Source: Helichrysum umbraculigerum (Eukaryota > Streptophyta > Magnoliopsida > Asterales > Asteraceae). Taken from it: a stretch of DNA of 64,000 nt. Below are positions 11,229 to 22,302 of the stretch, in pieces. The position numbers and the translations under genes were made by a program. How positions within the stretch are numbered: the first letter of the stretch is position 1; each line of letters begins with the position of its first letter. The DNA is taken from contig CATIUR010000013.1 in the NCBI GenBank assembly GCA_949592205.1, forward strand, positions 682,001 to 746,000, written 5' to 3'. The notes below the pieces were generated by a model. It did not search any database, was not told the DNA's origin, and saw nothing but the letters and a program-made list of their open reading frames with translations.

Positions 11229-12850
11229 GGGTAAGGTTCAGAGGAGAAGATATTATTTGAGGAGAAGGAGGAGAAGAATTTTCAAATTTTTATTTTTACC
11301 CCCTCCACCTTTTTAATAGTGTACAATACTCCCTCCTACTTTCTTCCTACCCACCCCTCCCCTCCACCACCCACCACCACTAGCTGCTGCCACCCGCCGC
11401 CACCCGCCACCGCCGCCATCCGCCTCCGCCGCCACCGGTCGTCGGAAAATAAAAATTTCAATTTAAATTTTTTTTTTTTTTTTTAAAAATAAAATTAAAA
11501 TTTTTGTTTCATAATTTTTTTTTCCAATTTTTTTTTACATATTATCACTTTTTACTGCATTTTATTATTTTTATTGCATTTTGTATTTATGTTTAGTAGA
11601 TATTGTTCGTTTTTACTGCATTTAATTTATACACCTCAATCTTATATATATTGTTTGTTTTTTACTGCATTTTAAGTTATACATAATATATTTTTTACTG
11701 CATTTTGTTAAAATTACACTGCATTTTATTATTATTCACTGCATTTTGCATATATTTCATATATTACATATTGTTTATTTTTTACTGCATTTTATATTAT
11801 ACATATGATCCATTTTTACTGCATTTTGTATGAAAGTATAATACATACTACTGTTTTTACTGCATTTTGCATATATTTATTTAGTACACATTGTTCGTTT
11901 TACTGCATTTTATATTATATATAATCTATTTGTACCGCATTTTATTTTTTTACTGCATTTTGTTATTTTCACTGCATTTTATATTATACATAATCTATTT
12001 GTACCGCATTTTGTTATTTTCACTGCATTTTGTTATTTTTGCTGCATTTTTCATATATTTCATTCATTATATATTGTTTGTTATTCACTGCATTTTGTAT
12101 TTTACATATTATCGATTTGTACTGCATTTTGTATTTTACATATTATCTATTTGTATTGCATTTTGTATTAAAGTATAATACATATTGTTGTTTTTATTGC
12201 ATTTTGCATATACATCATTTAGGACATATTATTCTCTTTTTACTGCATTTTAGATTATATATATTATCCATTTGTACGGTATTTGGTTGACGTTGGGTAT
12301 AGAAGATGCGGTAAAATATATACAAGTTTTAGTTAATTAACAATAATATACAAAATGCACTGGAAAAAACGTATAGTTTTATTAAAAATGCAGTAGGAAA
12401 AGGAATACTATATCTAATAAAAAATTTATGGGAAAAAAAATTTGAAAAAAAAAAATTTGAAAAAAAAATTTGAAAAAAAAAATTTTGAAATTTTTTTTTT
12501 CGGCGGCCGGAATCCGGCGGCGGCTGACGGCGGCCGGCGGCAGTCAGATGGTGGCAACAAGTGGTGGGGGTGGTGGGGTGGTGGTAGGTGGGGTTGGAGG
12601 AAGAAGAAGGTAGGAGGGGGAAGAAAATAAAGTGGAAGGGTTAACATGTAAAAGTCTAAATAGTGAAAGGGGTGTGAAGTGAAAATTAATGTTATGTTTT
12701 TTTTTGTTAACTAATACCCTTATTTTTTTAAAGTAATTACAAAATTGCCACCCCTTTTAACCATTGATCCAACTCAAAAGATGATCCAATGACTACAAAT
12801 AAAACTTCTCCTCCTTCTCCTCATATGACCCCTTCCCCTATGATCCCCGA
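11229..12850. mobile_element. Non-autonomous Mutator-like (foldback) element with an 11-bp target duplication
   Basis: The 11-bp direct repeat TCAAACTTCTT occurs at 11218-11228 and 12851-12861, and the flanking LINE frame is continuous if the 1,622 bp between are removed. The two ends are long imperfect inverted repeats: left from GAGGAGAAGGAGGAGAAG through CCACC/CCGCC-rich DNA to A/T runs (to about 11520), right the mirror image (about 12425-12850). Long terminal inverted repeats with a 9-11 bp duplication point to a Mutator-like element. There is no transposase. The interior is a repeat array. Confidence 0.75.
11545..12275 (+). repeat. ACTGCATTTT(A/G) array inside the Mutator-like element
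   Basis: By eye I count about 17 copies of CTGCATTT in about 730 bp, plus about five one-base variants (ATTGCATTTT, ACCGCATTTT). They are all in the same orientation and separated by 20-50 bases of A/T-rich DNA such as ATATATATT and TTTAGTACATATTG. Apparent reading frames here (11891-12178, 12030-12290) are products of the repeat. Confidence 0.8.
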
Positions 12851-14356
12851 TCAAACTTCTTTGCCTTCTTTGATTTACCTTTGTCCCTTTTTGTGTTTTT
12901 GCCATTAGCCCGCCTATCTATTGTGATCCCATTAGAGACTCCATCAAGCCTTTCATTTAATGGCCCATTACCGATATCACAATCCATTTCATTTGAAAGC
13001 CCATCTAAATCCTCATTTATTCCAATATCTGAGTCTGGCCCGCTTTTATCATCTCCAACTAGCCCATTATCCATATTGACTTCAGTGTCTGAGTTATGGG
13101 GCCCACTACTACATCATTGTCTATTTTTGAATTTTCCTCTATATCCTGAACAGTCGGATATTTCTTGGAACCTGGTGTATCCCCAATGCCCGAAGCATCA
13201 CCCGACTTTTCATGTGACCTCATCTGATTTTCAGCTGATTCTCAACTTCCTCAAAGCCGTTTGGATTTCCCGGCGAATGTTCACCCAAAACCTCCACCGG
13301 AAAACCGCCATCATCCAATTCATAAAATTCATCACTAGGGATATCTTATTCTGAATCAGAATCTGACCAGAAGGATAATTTCAAACTGTTTCCAGGAATT
13401 AGATTGGAAGATTCGACCAAGTCTTCAAATATTCTTATTTGATATTCACGATCATCAACATCAACAGACATACAACACTCAATCTTTTTAGATTCGTTTG
13501 ATAAGATCACCACTTTCCCTACATCCCAATTATTTGTTTCCATTGCACATTCTTCCGATCTCACCACTTCACCAAAAGTTTTTGCGATCTCATCAAATGC
13601 TTCTTTACTCCATGCATGCGATGGTAGCCCACTTATTCTTAATGCCACCAACCGATTTGGAACCACGAAATCTTTGTTCCATGGAACCAAGCTTACAAAC
13701 CAACTCTTCCAGATTACCTCTGCATTTCTCAGAAAGTTGATAGCCGCCTCTTCATTTTCCAATTCCATGAGAACATACAACCCTCCAATAAATTTGAATG
13801 TGATATCCATACAACCCTCTGCATTTTTTAAATCTTCGATATTCCAAAGTTTCTCCAGTGATGATACCTTTCCAATTAAGCAACTTTTAGCCCATTCTTT
13901 GAACACCGCTGATGACTCGAACCTTATAGTCGCCTGAGATTTTCTTCCCCTAACCACATCAGCATAGGAGCCTTTACCTATAGCATGAGAACTTACCTTC
14001 TGTTGGATAGGGATTGGAAATCGATAATTTCCCATCCGAGAAGTATTTCTTACTATCTCTTGATTTTTAGGATCAAATCTCGCAAGGCTTATAACTAACC
14101 TATTTTCACCAATCTTGGAATCTTTGATTGACCTGATAAAGTGTACCATGTTCCCAACATCTAGGAAACGAATGAAACCGAATCTCTTACCAACTTTATT
14201 CTTCTTCTTCGCAATGAATACATCGACCACCTTTCCTTTCTTCATCATAGTCTTCCAAAGATCAGCTTCCTTAACTTCATCTGCAAAGTCTGTAATGTAA
14301 AACGATGAAACTCTGTCTTCGATCCCATCGAGATGAAACTCTGTCTTCGATCCCAT

Positions 14357-14834
14357 GATTAGAGCATTAGCAAAAACTACTAAGTTTTACTTTTCATATA
14401 CAAGGATGAAATACCAATTTAGTTCGAGTTTGTTTATTAATTAATTAATTTTTTAAAATAAGAAAAACCTTGCTAAAGGTATAATATTTATTAAACACGC
14501 TTGGGTAACTGATCCAGGTTTTCATTTAAGTTTATCAAATCGCTACAGCGATAAAAAAATTTCTGAGTCTCGTCTCACACAAGAATTGAAACCCTGTTAA
14601 CATTGTTAGACTATAATTGTAAAAAGAACAATCTAAATTCGAAACAATAATAATCGAATTTGTTTTCTGTCTTTTAGAAATCTGGAGTTAGAAATTGGAA
14701 CTTGCAGATAGCACATAACTCAACTCATCCATATAGCTGTAGCAGCATTACAAACTTTACAATATTACAAATGAATGTCTAGTAACTCAAACTACTAACC
14801 AATTAGTATTACAACTCCATTAAAATTACCAAAA
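14357..14834. other. Spacer between the LINE and MCM6 3' end
   Basis: AT-rich, with a (TTAA)n-like stretch near 14440-14452. It should contain the MCM6 3' untranslated region and polyadenylation site (minus strand; TTTATT on the plus strand near 14430 and 14486 would read AATAAA) and perhaps some LINE 5' leader. I see no gene. Confidence 0.5.
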
Positions 14835-17800
14835 TTACTCAATAACATAATTAGGTGCCACCGCGAGAATCCTATTGTTTCTTGCAGCCCGTCTGCTGTT
14901 TGCATCAATTTCTCCTTCTGCTGCTGCTGCTTCCTCTTCATCCACAACGATTAAATGCCCTTCCCTTCTTACCAAACTCTGTATTGGTCACAAAACATCC
15001 CATTTACGACGTGTTTCCAAGTGTTGATATATAAGTAATATACGTATACAAAATGATATAAATTACCTCTATGATAGCTTTAATCTTGGTCACTTCAGCT
15101 TTTACCTCTACCATGGAGGTGTAGTTGTTCTTTGCATTCTGCTGATCCACATACCACTGTATCAGATCCTTTTGCCTCATTCCAGCTAGCCCAGTCCCTG
15201 AAAGAAGCCAAACAGCTTTTACTTCTGGTCATGTGTGTATAAATTATATATATGTAATGTAAACTATGCTGCTAGATGTGACAATTTCAACCAACTTACG
15301 TATGAACGGTTCATTTCAGGTTATGTTTTATCTCTAACAAGTATAATGAGTAAAGTTAAAAGAAATGGCTTAGAACGGAATGGGTCACAAGTCAAAGTGT
15401 AATTATATGCAAAGAATAAAATAACCAAGACACAAACTTGTTTCAGGTGAAACTGATCCACAACTCATTTAAAAACATATAAAATTACTCATTTGACTTG
15501 AACTCTTTATAACCTGTTACCAAACACACCTGACATGCACATTTTGCCATCTCTACATTCTACTATAATTGTTTACCTTCTTGCGCAATAGTTTCCTCGT
15601 GCTGTCTTAGACGCATCACAAGAGCTCGAGTAATTCGCTGAAAGTATTCATCTGGTATAGTAAGTTTCTTGCTTCCAGGTGCTTCTGCATTTCCTGAACA
15701 AGACAATCAGTCACTTTAAATGAAAAACGAAGTTCCAATAATACTAGAGTGAATAAAAATTTAAGATACCAACCTGGATTCTCATTGTTTACATCAGCTT
15801 CTGCACCACTTGGCTGAGCTTCACCATTTTCTCCATTGTCACCATTTTCACCATTCTCACCAATATCGCCATCTTCTTGATTCTCTTCTTGAAACTCCGT
15901 CAAGTCAATCTCAGTTGATTCAACACTGCAAGTTCCTATACACAATCAGTAGCGATTCTTTTTTGCATATTATCTAGACGTGGCAATTTTTAATCCAAAT
16001 ACAAATTCTATTATACAGCTAACAATATACTAAACATGCCTGATTACTGAAGTTTTTAGAAGTCTTGTTGCTAAACGAACATGCCGTGGGTGAACCTGAA
16101 AGACAACAGAAACTTAGAGCTATGCAAGTCTAAAATGATGTAGATATTGTAAGTTGTTTTTGCTATAAAAGTTACCTCATCATCCAGGTGACATCGGGCA
16201 ATTGCTTCTGAGAGTCTGATTAGCGCTTCCAATTGCCTGACTGTCATACGATATGCAACTCTACTTCCCGGAGCTGTATCACCTCTACGCAGAGTAACAT
16301 AAGAATCGACCAAAATTTGTCTGGCCTCTGCATTTAGCTGCATTGATTCAAAATCTATTAGGAAAGAAAAAGCCATTTGACAGATGACGACAACAAAAAG
16401 AAACAAAAGTAAACCTTTGGCTTTTTAGACTTGGCAACTCCAATGTAACGCTTCAATTGTGCAGTAGCGAATGTAGGAGCAACTGCATCTTCACGCTTTT
16501 GATGCACCCTCACGATGTGAGAGGCAATATGATAATCTGTTGTATCGTCAGGGTCATCAATCATGACATATACCAGGTCAAACCTTGAAAGAATGGCTGG
16601 AGGAAGAGCAACGTTGTACTGTAGAATTATTTAAAATTTGTTAGTGTACTTCAATTCATAAGGAAACTTATGACCATAAACACTATATGGTTTGTTATCA
16701 CCTTCAATGGTTTAGACTTATCATAACGGCCTCCTGTGGGATTGGCAGCAGCCAAAATTGATGTTCTCGCATTCAACGTAGCTTGTATTCCTGCTTTTGT
16801 GATACTGATGGTTTGTTGCTCCATAGCTTCGTGTATTGCAACCTTTTAAGTTAACATATATATCAGGCGCTGGCACATTCTTCTATGCATATAAAAGCCA
16901 GAAAGTAGCATCCAAGATTACAAAGGTGAGACGATTACCTGATCTCTTACGTCCATTTTGTCAAATTCATCAATACAACATACACCATTGTCAGCAAGCA
17001 TTAATGCACCAGCCTGGGAACATATAAATAATCGATGTAACGTATCTGGTCCATCTGGATCATTGTAACTACATTTTATGTCTATTAAATGGGTACCTCA
17101 ATACAAAACTCTCCCGTTTCCGGTTCTTTTGCAACAGTGGCAGTCAAACCAGCAGCGGATGAAGATTTCCCAGATGTATAAACGGATCTTGGAACTAAGC
17201 CTGTCGTGTACCTATCGAAAAAAAAGAAATGTGAAAACTAACCTTTCATATATAAAGGGGGTATATATAAAATAGATGTTCTAAAAGATGCATACTTTAG
17301 AAACTGAGACTTGGCACAACTGGGATCACCAACAATACAAACATTTATGTCTCCACGAAGATTGATTCCTTCATGAGTGAACTTGTGAACACCGCCCAAA
17401 AGCATAAGCAGGATTGCTCGCTTGATATCTTGATGACCAAAAACAGTAGGGCAAACACTGTCAACAAGCTTGTTGAAGAAGTCAGGAGTATTTCTCATTT
17501 GTCTCACCTCAGCTAACTCCTCCGGCTACAATGATATAAGAATTACAGGATAAGTACAATTAGTAACAAAGTTGAACTGAAGCCATCTACAGAACATAAG
17601 ACAATATGTAATCAGAAAGGAAGAAAAATGCTTTCTTAGTGTAGTGTAACAATTTTAGAAAATGCACTACACTCACACAAGAGCTACCAATTTCTGTTGG
17701 GAATTATGTGACCGAGGCTAATACAACTCATGTAGTGTAGCAATTCCTATGTATGTAAAAGTAAAACACAAAGGTGACAAAAAACCAACCGAGAACTCTA

Positions 17801-19369
17801 AATTGTCATTATCCTCAGAGTCCCTCTTCCTATTTCGTATGTCAGCATCCCTTCTTCCATCACATATCTGAATACAGGATTACAATTATTATCCCATAAG
17901 AAAAGTACGTAGATGCTTCTCTATAGAATGTTATTGACATACAACCAATTATTGAGTATAAATGAAAACCTGCACTGAATTAGCAATGAAAGCAAGCTTG
18001 TAAGAAAGGTCTCTAACTCCCAATGCTCGAAGACCTTTAACACCTTCTTGTACAGTACCACTGCTATTGCGTTGACCACCATCTCTACGGCATTCAGCTC
18101 TCTCACCCGGAGCTGCCAATGCCAAAATGTCGGGTATCACCACCACAGTGCCTGTAAATATTACCCTGCGAAGAAAAGAATAAAATTATTACTCGTACAA
18201 TTTCTGGTTAAAAATAACAATGACCAGCAAACAGCATGGTTTACATACGTGTCACCAGCCCTAGCCTGTTCAACAATATCATGGCGAAGAATGACATCTA
18301 AAGATCTCGGAAGTGATCCTGCCGGTATTTCCTTTGATGTTTCCTGCATCCTCACCCTCTGCCAATCAGCAAATTTACTTTCTTGTCGAAGAAGTGTCCA
18401 TCTTCCTTTCTTTGAACAAGTAACACTCATGCATATCATAGGCTATAAACACAACAGTAACACAACCAGTAAGCCCAATAAAGCACAATCAAAACAGACT
18501 TTCCTCTCAATATCAATTTAAAAGATACAAACCTCAGTGTACTTATATTGTTGCTCAACATTTTTAACAATGCTACCACACTCCAAGCACTTAAAAGTAC
18601 CCTGAAGAAGCTCCGGCCTAACTTCGCTAGTTCGAGTCACCACTCCTGTTACCGATACTAGTCTACCTATCTCAGCTGTACTCAATTCCCTCAATCTACA
18701 ACACCAACACATGACAAATTAAATATCAAAATCACTACATATATAACACCACCATAATTAATAATTGCAACAAAGTAAAAATAAAAACTGCATTAGTACC
18801 TTTTAATGATAGGCAGATTGTAGAACGCAATATTGATATCCTTATTAGGATTATCATCAGTAATAAAAGTAGGTTTCTGTCCCATCACAAATCGCTTACA
18901 CGCGTTCTTCAAGTAAGATTCGAACCTACAACATTTCATCGTAAATTTCCCCCAAATCTCAGTATATAAATACTATAGAAAAATAATATACAAATTCAAG
19001 TAAGGTTTCGAATTGACCTCAAGTATTCATCAGAAATAGCTTTCTGAAGAACATCATTGAAGCGCATAACATGAGAGAAATCGATAAACATTGTATTGGA
19101 TTCATTTGGTCTCATTGCTTCGATTTCCGATTCGTAAAAAGGTTCTCTTGAATTCGCATCTAACCTAAAGCTGTAGTAATAGTAAAATTACATCAATTGA
19201 TTATGAATCTACGGAATATGTAAACAAAAATTAAAAATCAAAAAATAAAACCCTAATTTTAAGTTCTAATTAGATAGATTTGGAGGTACCTTTTGAGGAA
19301 CTCTAAGAAGATGTTTTCGACCTTCGCTGCCTTCTCGTCGGTGAAGTATGCGCCGCCGAAGGAATCCAT
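14835..19369 (-). CDS. MCM6: MCM6, DNA replication licensing helicase subunit (18 exons, 838 aa)
   Basis: MCM6 is one of six ATPases of the MCM2-7 ring that unwinds DNA at replication forks in the nucleus. Exons, high to low: 19369-19290, 19170-19018, 18925-18800, 18695-18533, 18442-18249, 18165-17970, 17867-17790, 17525-17296, 17211-17097, 17013-16939, 16842-16702, 16618-16415, 16337-16176, 16095-16040, 15925-15774, 15693-15577, 15197-15067, 14978-14835; 2,517 nt in frame. Landmarks: MCM N-domain and zinc finger (CLECG near residue 156, then a second Cys pair), Walker A GDPSCAKSQ near 397, Walker B CCIDEFDKM near 457, arginine finger SRFDL near 528, acidic linker, winged-helix C-terminus ending ILAVAPNYVIE. 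The protein matches plant MCM6 throughout; family length is about 830 aa. Intron 14 uses a GC donor; all others are GT-AG. Start chosen as the only ATG giving the family N-terminus. Confidence 0.96.
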
Positions 19370-19466
19370 CGTTGTTGGCTAAAGTTCTCAATTTTCTTTT
19401 TTGTTCGGCAAAAAAATGGTGATTGTGTAGTGAATTGTGACTGATATATTTCTGTGAATCTAACTA

Positions 19467-19478
19467 TTTGGCGGGAAA
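19467..19478 (-). promoter_or_regulatory. E2F-type site upstream of MCM6 (proximal)
   Basis: TTTGGCGGGAAA on the plus strand (TTTCCCGCCAAA toward MCM6) fits the E2F consensus TTTSGCGS in both directions. It is about 100 bp upstream of the MCM6 ATG. Plant MCM genes are known E2F targets in G1/S, so the site is likely functional; binding is inferred. Confidence 0.75.
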
Positions 19479-19499
19479 ATAAGGACGAGCGTTGAAGGG

Positions 19500-19508
19500 T
19501 TTCCCGCC
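19500..19508 (-). promoter_or_regulatory. E2F-type site upstream of MCM6 (distal)
   Basis: TTTCCCGCC on the plus strand is a second E2F-type core, 21 bp beyond the first and in the opposite orientation. Paired sites of this kind suggest cell-cycle control of MCM6. Confidence 0.7.
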
Positions 19509-19887
19509 AGCTCTTACAGGCTTTGGGCTGTTGCCTGTTGGGCCGCTGAGCTAAGCAGTACTGCAGTAGTCCGATGTTGGGTGACCCAAAATGAAACCTC
19601 ATATTTAGATACGTACTCCTAACAAATGGTTTGTTTTTTTTTTTTTTCTCTCTCTCTCTTCGTATCTGAAATAACCAACTGTTTTTCATATCTATGCTTT
19701 TGAGGTATTACACTATATTAAATCCACGAGAGAAATATAATGTAACTTTTATATAAGTTCGGGGCGTTATTTGCATTATTCATCGGGAGATCCGGTAAAC
19801 TATTGATGATGTAAATATTGACGGATCTAAAAAGAAAAAAGAAAGAAAGAAAGAAAACACTACCTTAAATGTAGAAGATCACAAAGT
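19509..19887. other. Intergenic, upstream of MCM6
   Basis: Contains a T-run followed by (CT)n at 19627-19658 (pyrimidine tract) and an A/G-rich run near 19829-19856. It is the rest of the MCM6 upstream region. I see no gene; the minus frame at 19303-19689 is incidental and overlaps exon 1 in another frame. Confidence 0.5.
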
Positions 19888-19895
19888 CACGTATA

Positions 19896-20414
19896 TAGGG
19901 CTGCAAACGAGTTGAGCTTTTATCGAGCAACTCGAGCTCGGCTCGAGCTTAAGCTTGATCGAGTCGAGCTTTTATCGAGTTCAAGCCCGAGCTCGAGCTT
20001 AAAAATCAAACTCGAAATATCTATCGAGTTGAGCTCGAGCTTTTAAGAGCTCGACTCAAGCTGTTATCGACCTTTTCGAGCCTTTATTAATATCCATATT
20101 TGTATATACATATATATGAAATTTTTGATATGTAAATGATATTATTATTATATTTTGAAAATTTAAAACTATTTTACATAGTTTTTTAGATGTTTTAACC
20201 ATTTATTTTAATTTTATCTATATTTGAAATTATTTTGTTATTGATCTTTTATTTTTAATAAATATAATATAATTTTGAATATTGAAAATTATTTTTATAT
20301 AAAATTTTGAGTTTTTCGAGTCGAGCTCGAGCCATTCTAAAACATTTCTGAGCTGAGCTCAAGCCTGCATCGTGAAAACTCACCGAGCTCGAGCTCGACT
20401 CGGTTACAGCCCTA
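19896..20414. mobile_element. hAT-type MITE, 519 bp
   Basis: The ends TAGGGCTGCAAACGAG and CTCGGTTACAGCCCTA are inverted repeats, and the flanks CACGTATA (19888-19895) and CGCGTATA (20415-20422) form an 8-bp target duplication with one mismatch. An 8-bp duplication with TAGGG ends fits hAT. Sub-terminal regions are packed with CGAGCT/AGCTCG words in both orientations (GAGCTCGAGC and the like), the kind of repeated motif hAT transposases bind. The centre is AT-rich and non-coding. Confidence 0.85.
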
Positions 20415-20422
20415 CGCGTATA

Positions 20423-22299
20423 GAAAACATTAAAACCTCATTGAAACAACCCCAAAATTATCCCAAGTCGGTTAAAACGGCCTAAGACTACATCAAAACA
20501 GTAGCACGTATATGAAATACAACATCATATCATATTCATATACATCATTAAATAATACACAAAATGCCTCATAATCACTTTACCAACAACAATAAAATCT
20601 GAATAAACAAATAAATAACAACAGATAATATATATCTAATAAAAGTCAACAAACATTCCATATAATAACATTAAGAACCATATCAACTTTTAAAGTTAAA
20701 AAGTTGAAAAAGTAAAGCCACTCTAGCCGCTCGGTGTAATAGCTTGCTTCCAGGGTGGCTAGCACCTGAGTGGTGGAGTATGAACTTTAAAATAAACCTA
20801 CAAGATCACAACTTTATAAAACCTTTAATATCAAATAAAAATAACAAATTTCTCATGCTTTTTCAAAATTATATAAGTTGAGGGTTTAGTTGTTTCAATC
20901 CAATCCTATCAGTTTGTCAAGGTGGTCTAATAAGTTTTGTCTTGGTGGCCCATAAAGAAATATGGTTGATTACATACTACTAAGCCTTGGGCCAACAAGC
21001 ATGGGGCCTCGCCACCCTCTACAAATGTGATCAACTTCATAAATTTTATTTTATGACAGGAACCGTACTTTAAAATGTAAAAATAAAAACACATGAATAA
21101 ACGCTAGCATTATACCCGCGCAATGAAGCGGTGAAAGTAGTGACGGTGTGTGGAAGTGCGAATGAATGTTTTAAAATAAAAACATATTGTACTCCGTCCA
21201 TCCCGTTTAAAATGTCCACATTACTATTTTAGGATATCCCATTATAAGTGTCCACTTATCAATCAAAAAAGACTTTAGTGGGATATATTTAATATTTGAT
21301 TGATGAAAAATGTAGTTAGTGGAAAATAAGTAGTAAGTGGGACCCACTTTACTTAGTCTTAAATTTTTTTGAGGATAGAGAGTGTTAAATGTATTGTATA
21401 GTAGTATAGATTATTTTACGTAAGCAAATCCTTTAGATTCAAACAAGGATTTTAAACTGCGTAAAAGTTTTAACACGTAAAACCATATCATTTCATGCAT
21501 ATATATATATATTATGATTTTTTACGTTTTCAAAATACGCTTCCATGTCATAAAATCAAATTTATAAAATAAAACACCAACTAAAGTATAGAGTTCAGAT
21601 GATATATATGTGAAATAAATCTTTAAGATCTCTTTCAATTCAATTTCAATTTTTGGCCAAAAAAATGGTATGTGTAAAATGAATTGTCATGTGTGTTGAA
21701 TAACACCTTGACATTAATAACATTTTGATGCATCTCATTAGGTCGAACCCAAATCCTCACCACCAAAATTTAGTCATACATCATTTATATGCATCACTTT
21801 ACTGTAATGTACAACACTTTAAAGGAGGATTAGTGGTGTATGGCAAATTTTTGGTGGTGTAGAAATTACCACCCCTAAATATTACGGAGTATAACAAATA
21901 GATTCACAAATTATGTCGCTTACAAATTTTGTATATATTGAGCAACATCCTAATTTTTTAATTTAAATGACTTATGAAGTGCATTACAATTTACAAATAA
22001 CCAAAATTCCAAGTGTTTTTTTTTTACTTTTCAAGTATTTAATTAAATAAAACTATTTATTTGGCGTTGACATGAAATAAACAAATAAAGAATTGGGTCA
22101 TCACTTTGTGCACACAAGTAATCTTATTGACTTATTTCCTGATGTCACTTAGAATTTTCGTTTGTTTGAAATAAAAACAACATGCTAATCACTACTTAGG
22201 AGTTAGGATCATGCTATCCACTCCATCTTCTAATATATATACATACATTTGTTCAACTCACTTTCAAACAATTTCGTTTTAAGGATCTAGTGTTTTGCA
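20423..22299. other. Intergenic region with MITE remnants
   Basis: AT-rich. Holds a Helitron-like end at 21104-21131; a Stowaway/mariner-like end near 21193 (ACTCCGTCCATCCCGTTT) whose partner I cannot find; and a degenerate MITE-like segment at about 21745-21885 with CACCACCAAAAT and GGTGGTGTAGAAATTACCACC, related to 51302-51484. The last 90 bp before 22303 contain a TATATATA box near 22233 and are the likely promoter of the next gene. No other gene seen. Confidence 0.5.
21104..21131 (-). mobile_element. Possible Helitron 3' end (degenerate)
   Basis: On the minus strand a GC stem-loop (CCGC...GCGG, 21116-21131) is followed eight bases later by CTAG (21107-21104). This is the layout of a Helitron 3' terminus, but the flanking base is not T on this strand, so support is weak. 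See the better copies at 23696 and 51813. Confidence 0.35.
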
Positions 22300-22302
22300 G
22301 TG

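Larger units (their letters stand above)
9287..14356 (-). mobile_element. LINE (L1-type) retrotransposon, interrupted twice
   Basis: ORF1 (RNA-binding) is followed on the minus strand by ORF2 (endonuclease and reverse transcriptase), with ORF2's ATG overlapping ORF1's TGA at 10986-10989. A 1.6-kb Mutator-like element splits ORF1 near its end and a Copia element cuts ORF2 within the reverse transcriptase. The missing 3' part of ORF2 and the poly(A) tail are not found on the other side of the Copia within the window. A possible 5' leader upstream of 14356 is not defined. Confidence 0.85.
10986..14356 (-). pseudogene. LINE ORF1 with an RRM domain, split by a Mutator-like element
   Basis: The first 336 codons (14356 to 13346) begin MGSKTEFHLDGIEDRVSSF and contain an RNA-recognition motif (RNP2-like SFYITDF, RNP1-like KRFGFIRF), typical of plant L1 ORF1 proteins that package the LINE RNA. 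A TAA at 13346-13348 and later shifts break the C-terminal half. A Lys-rich stretch (KSKKAKKFD) at about 12850-12890 continues after the inserted element at 11228 and runs to a TGA at 10986-10988. Frames on the plus strand here (e.g. 12881-13354) are shadows. Confidence 0.8.

Noticed and set aside
12426..12647. Pro-rich or Gly-rich proteins on either strand
   Set aside because: They are low-complexity readings of the CCGCC-rich and A/T-run inverted repeat of the Mutator-like element; no coding signal.
12881..13354. 157-aa plus-strand protein
   Set aside because: It is the reverse of LINE ORF1 sequence; the minus strand has the RRM protein and fits known LINE structure.
21190..21420. Complete Stowaway/mariner MITE
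   Set aside because: Only one end (ACTCCGTCCATCCC) is visible; no inverted partner was found, so I mention it only as a remnant.
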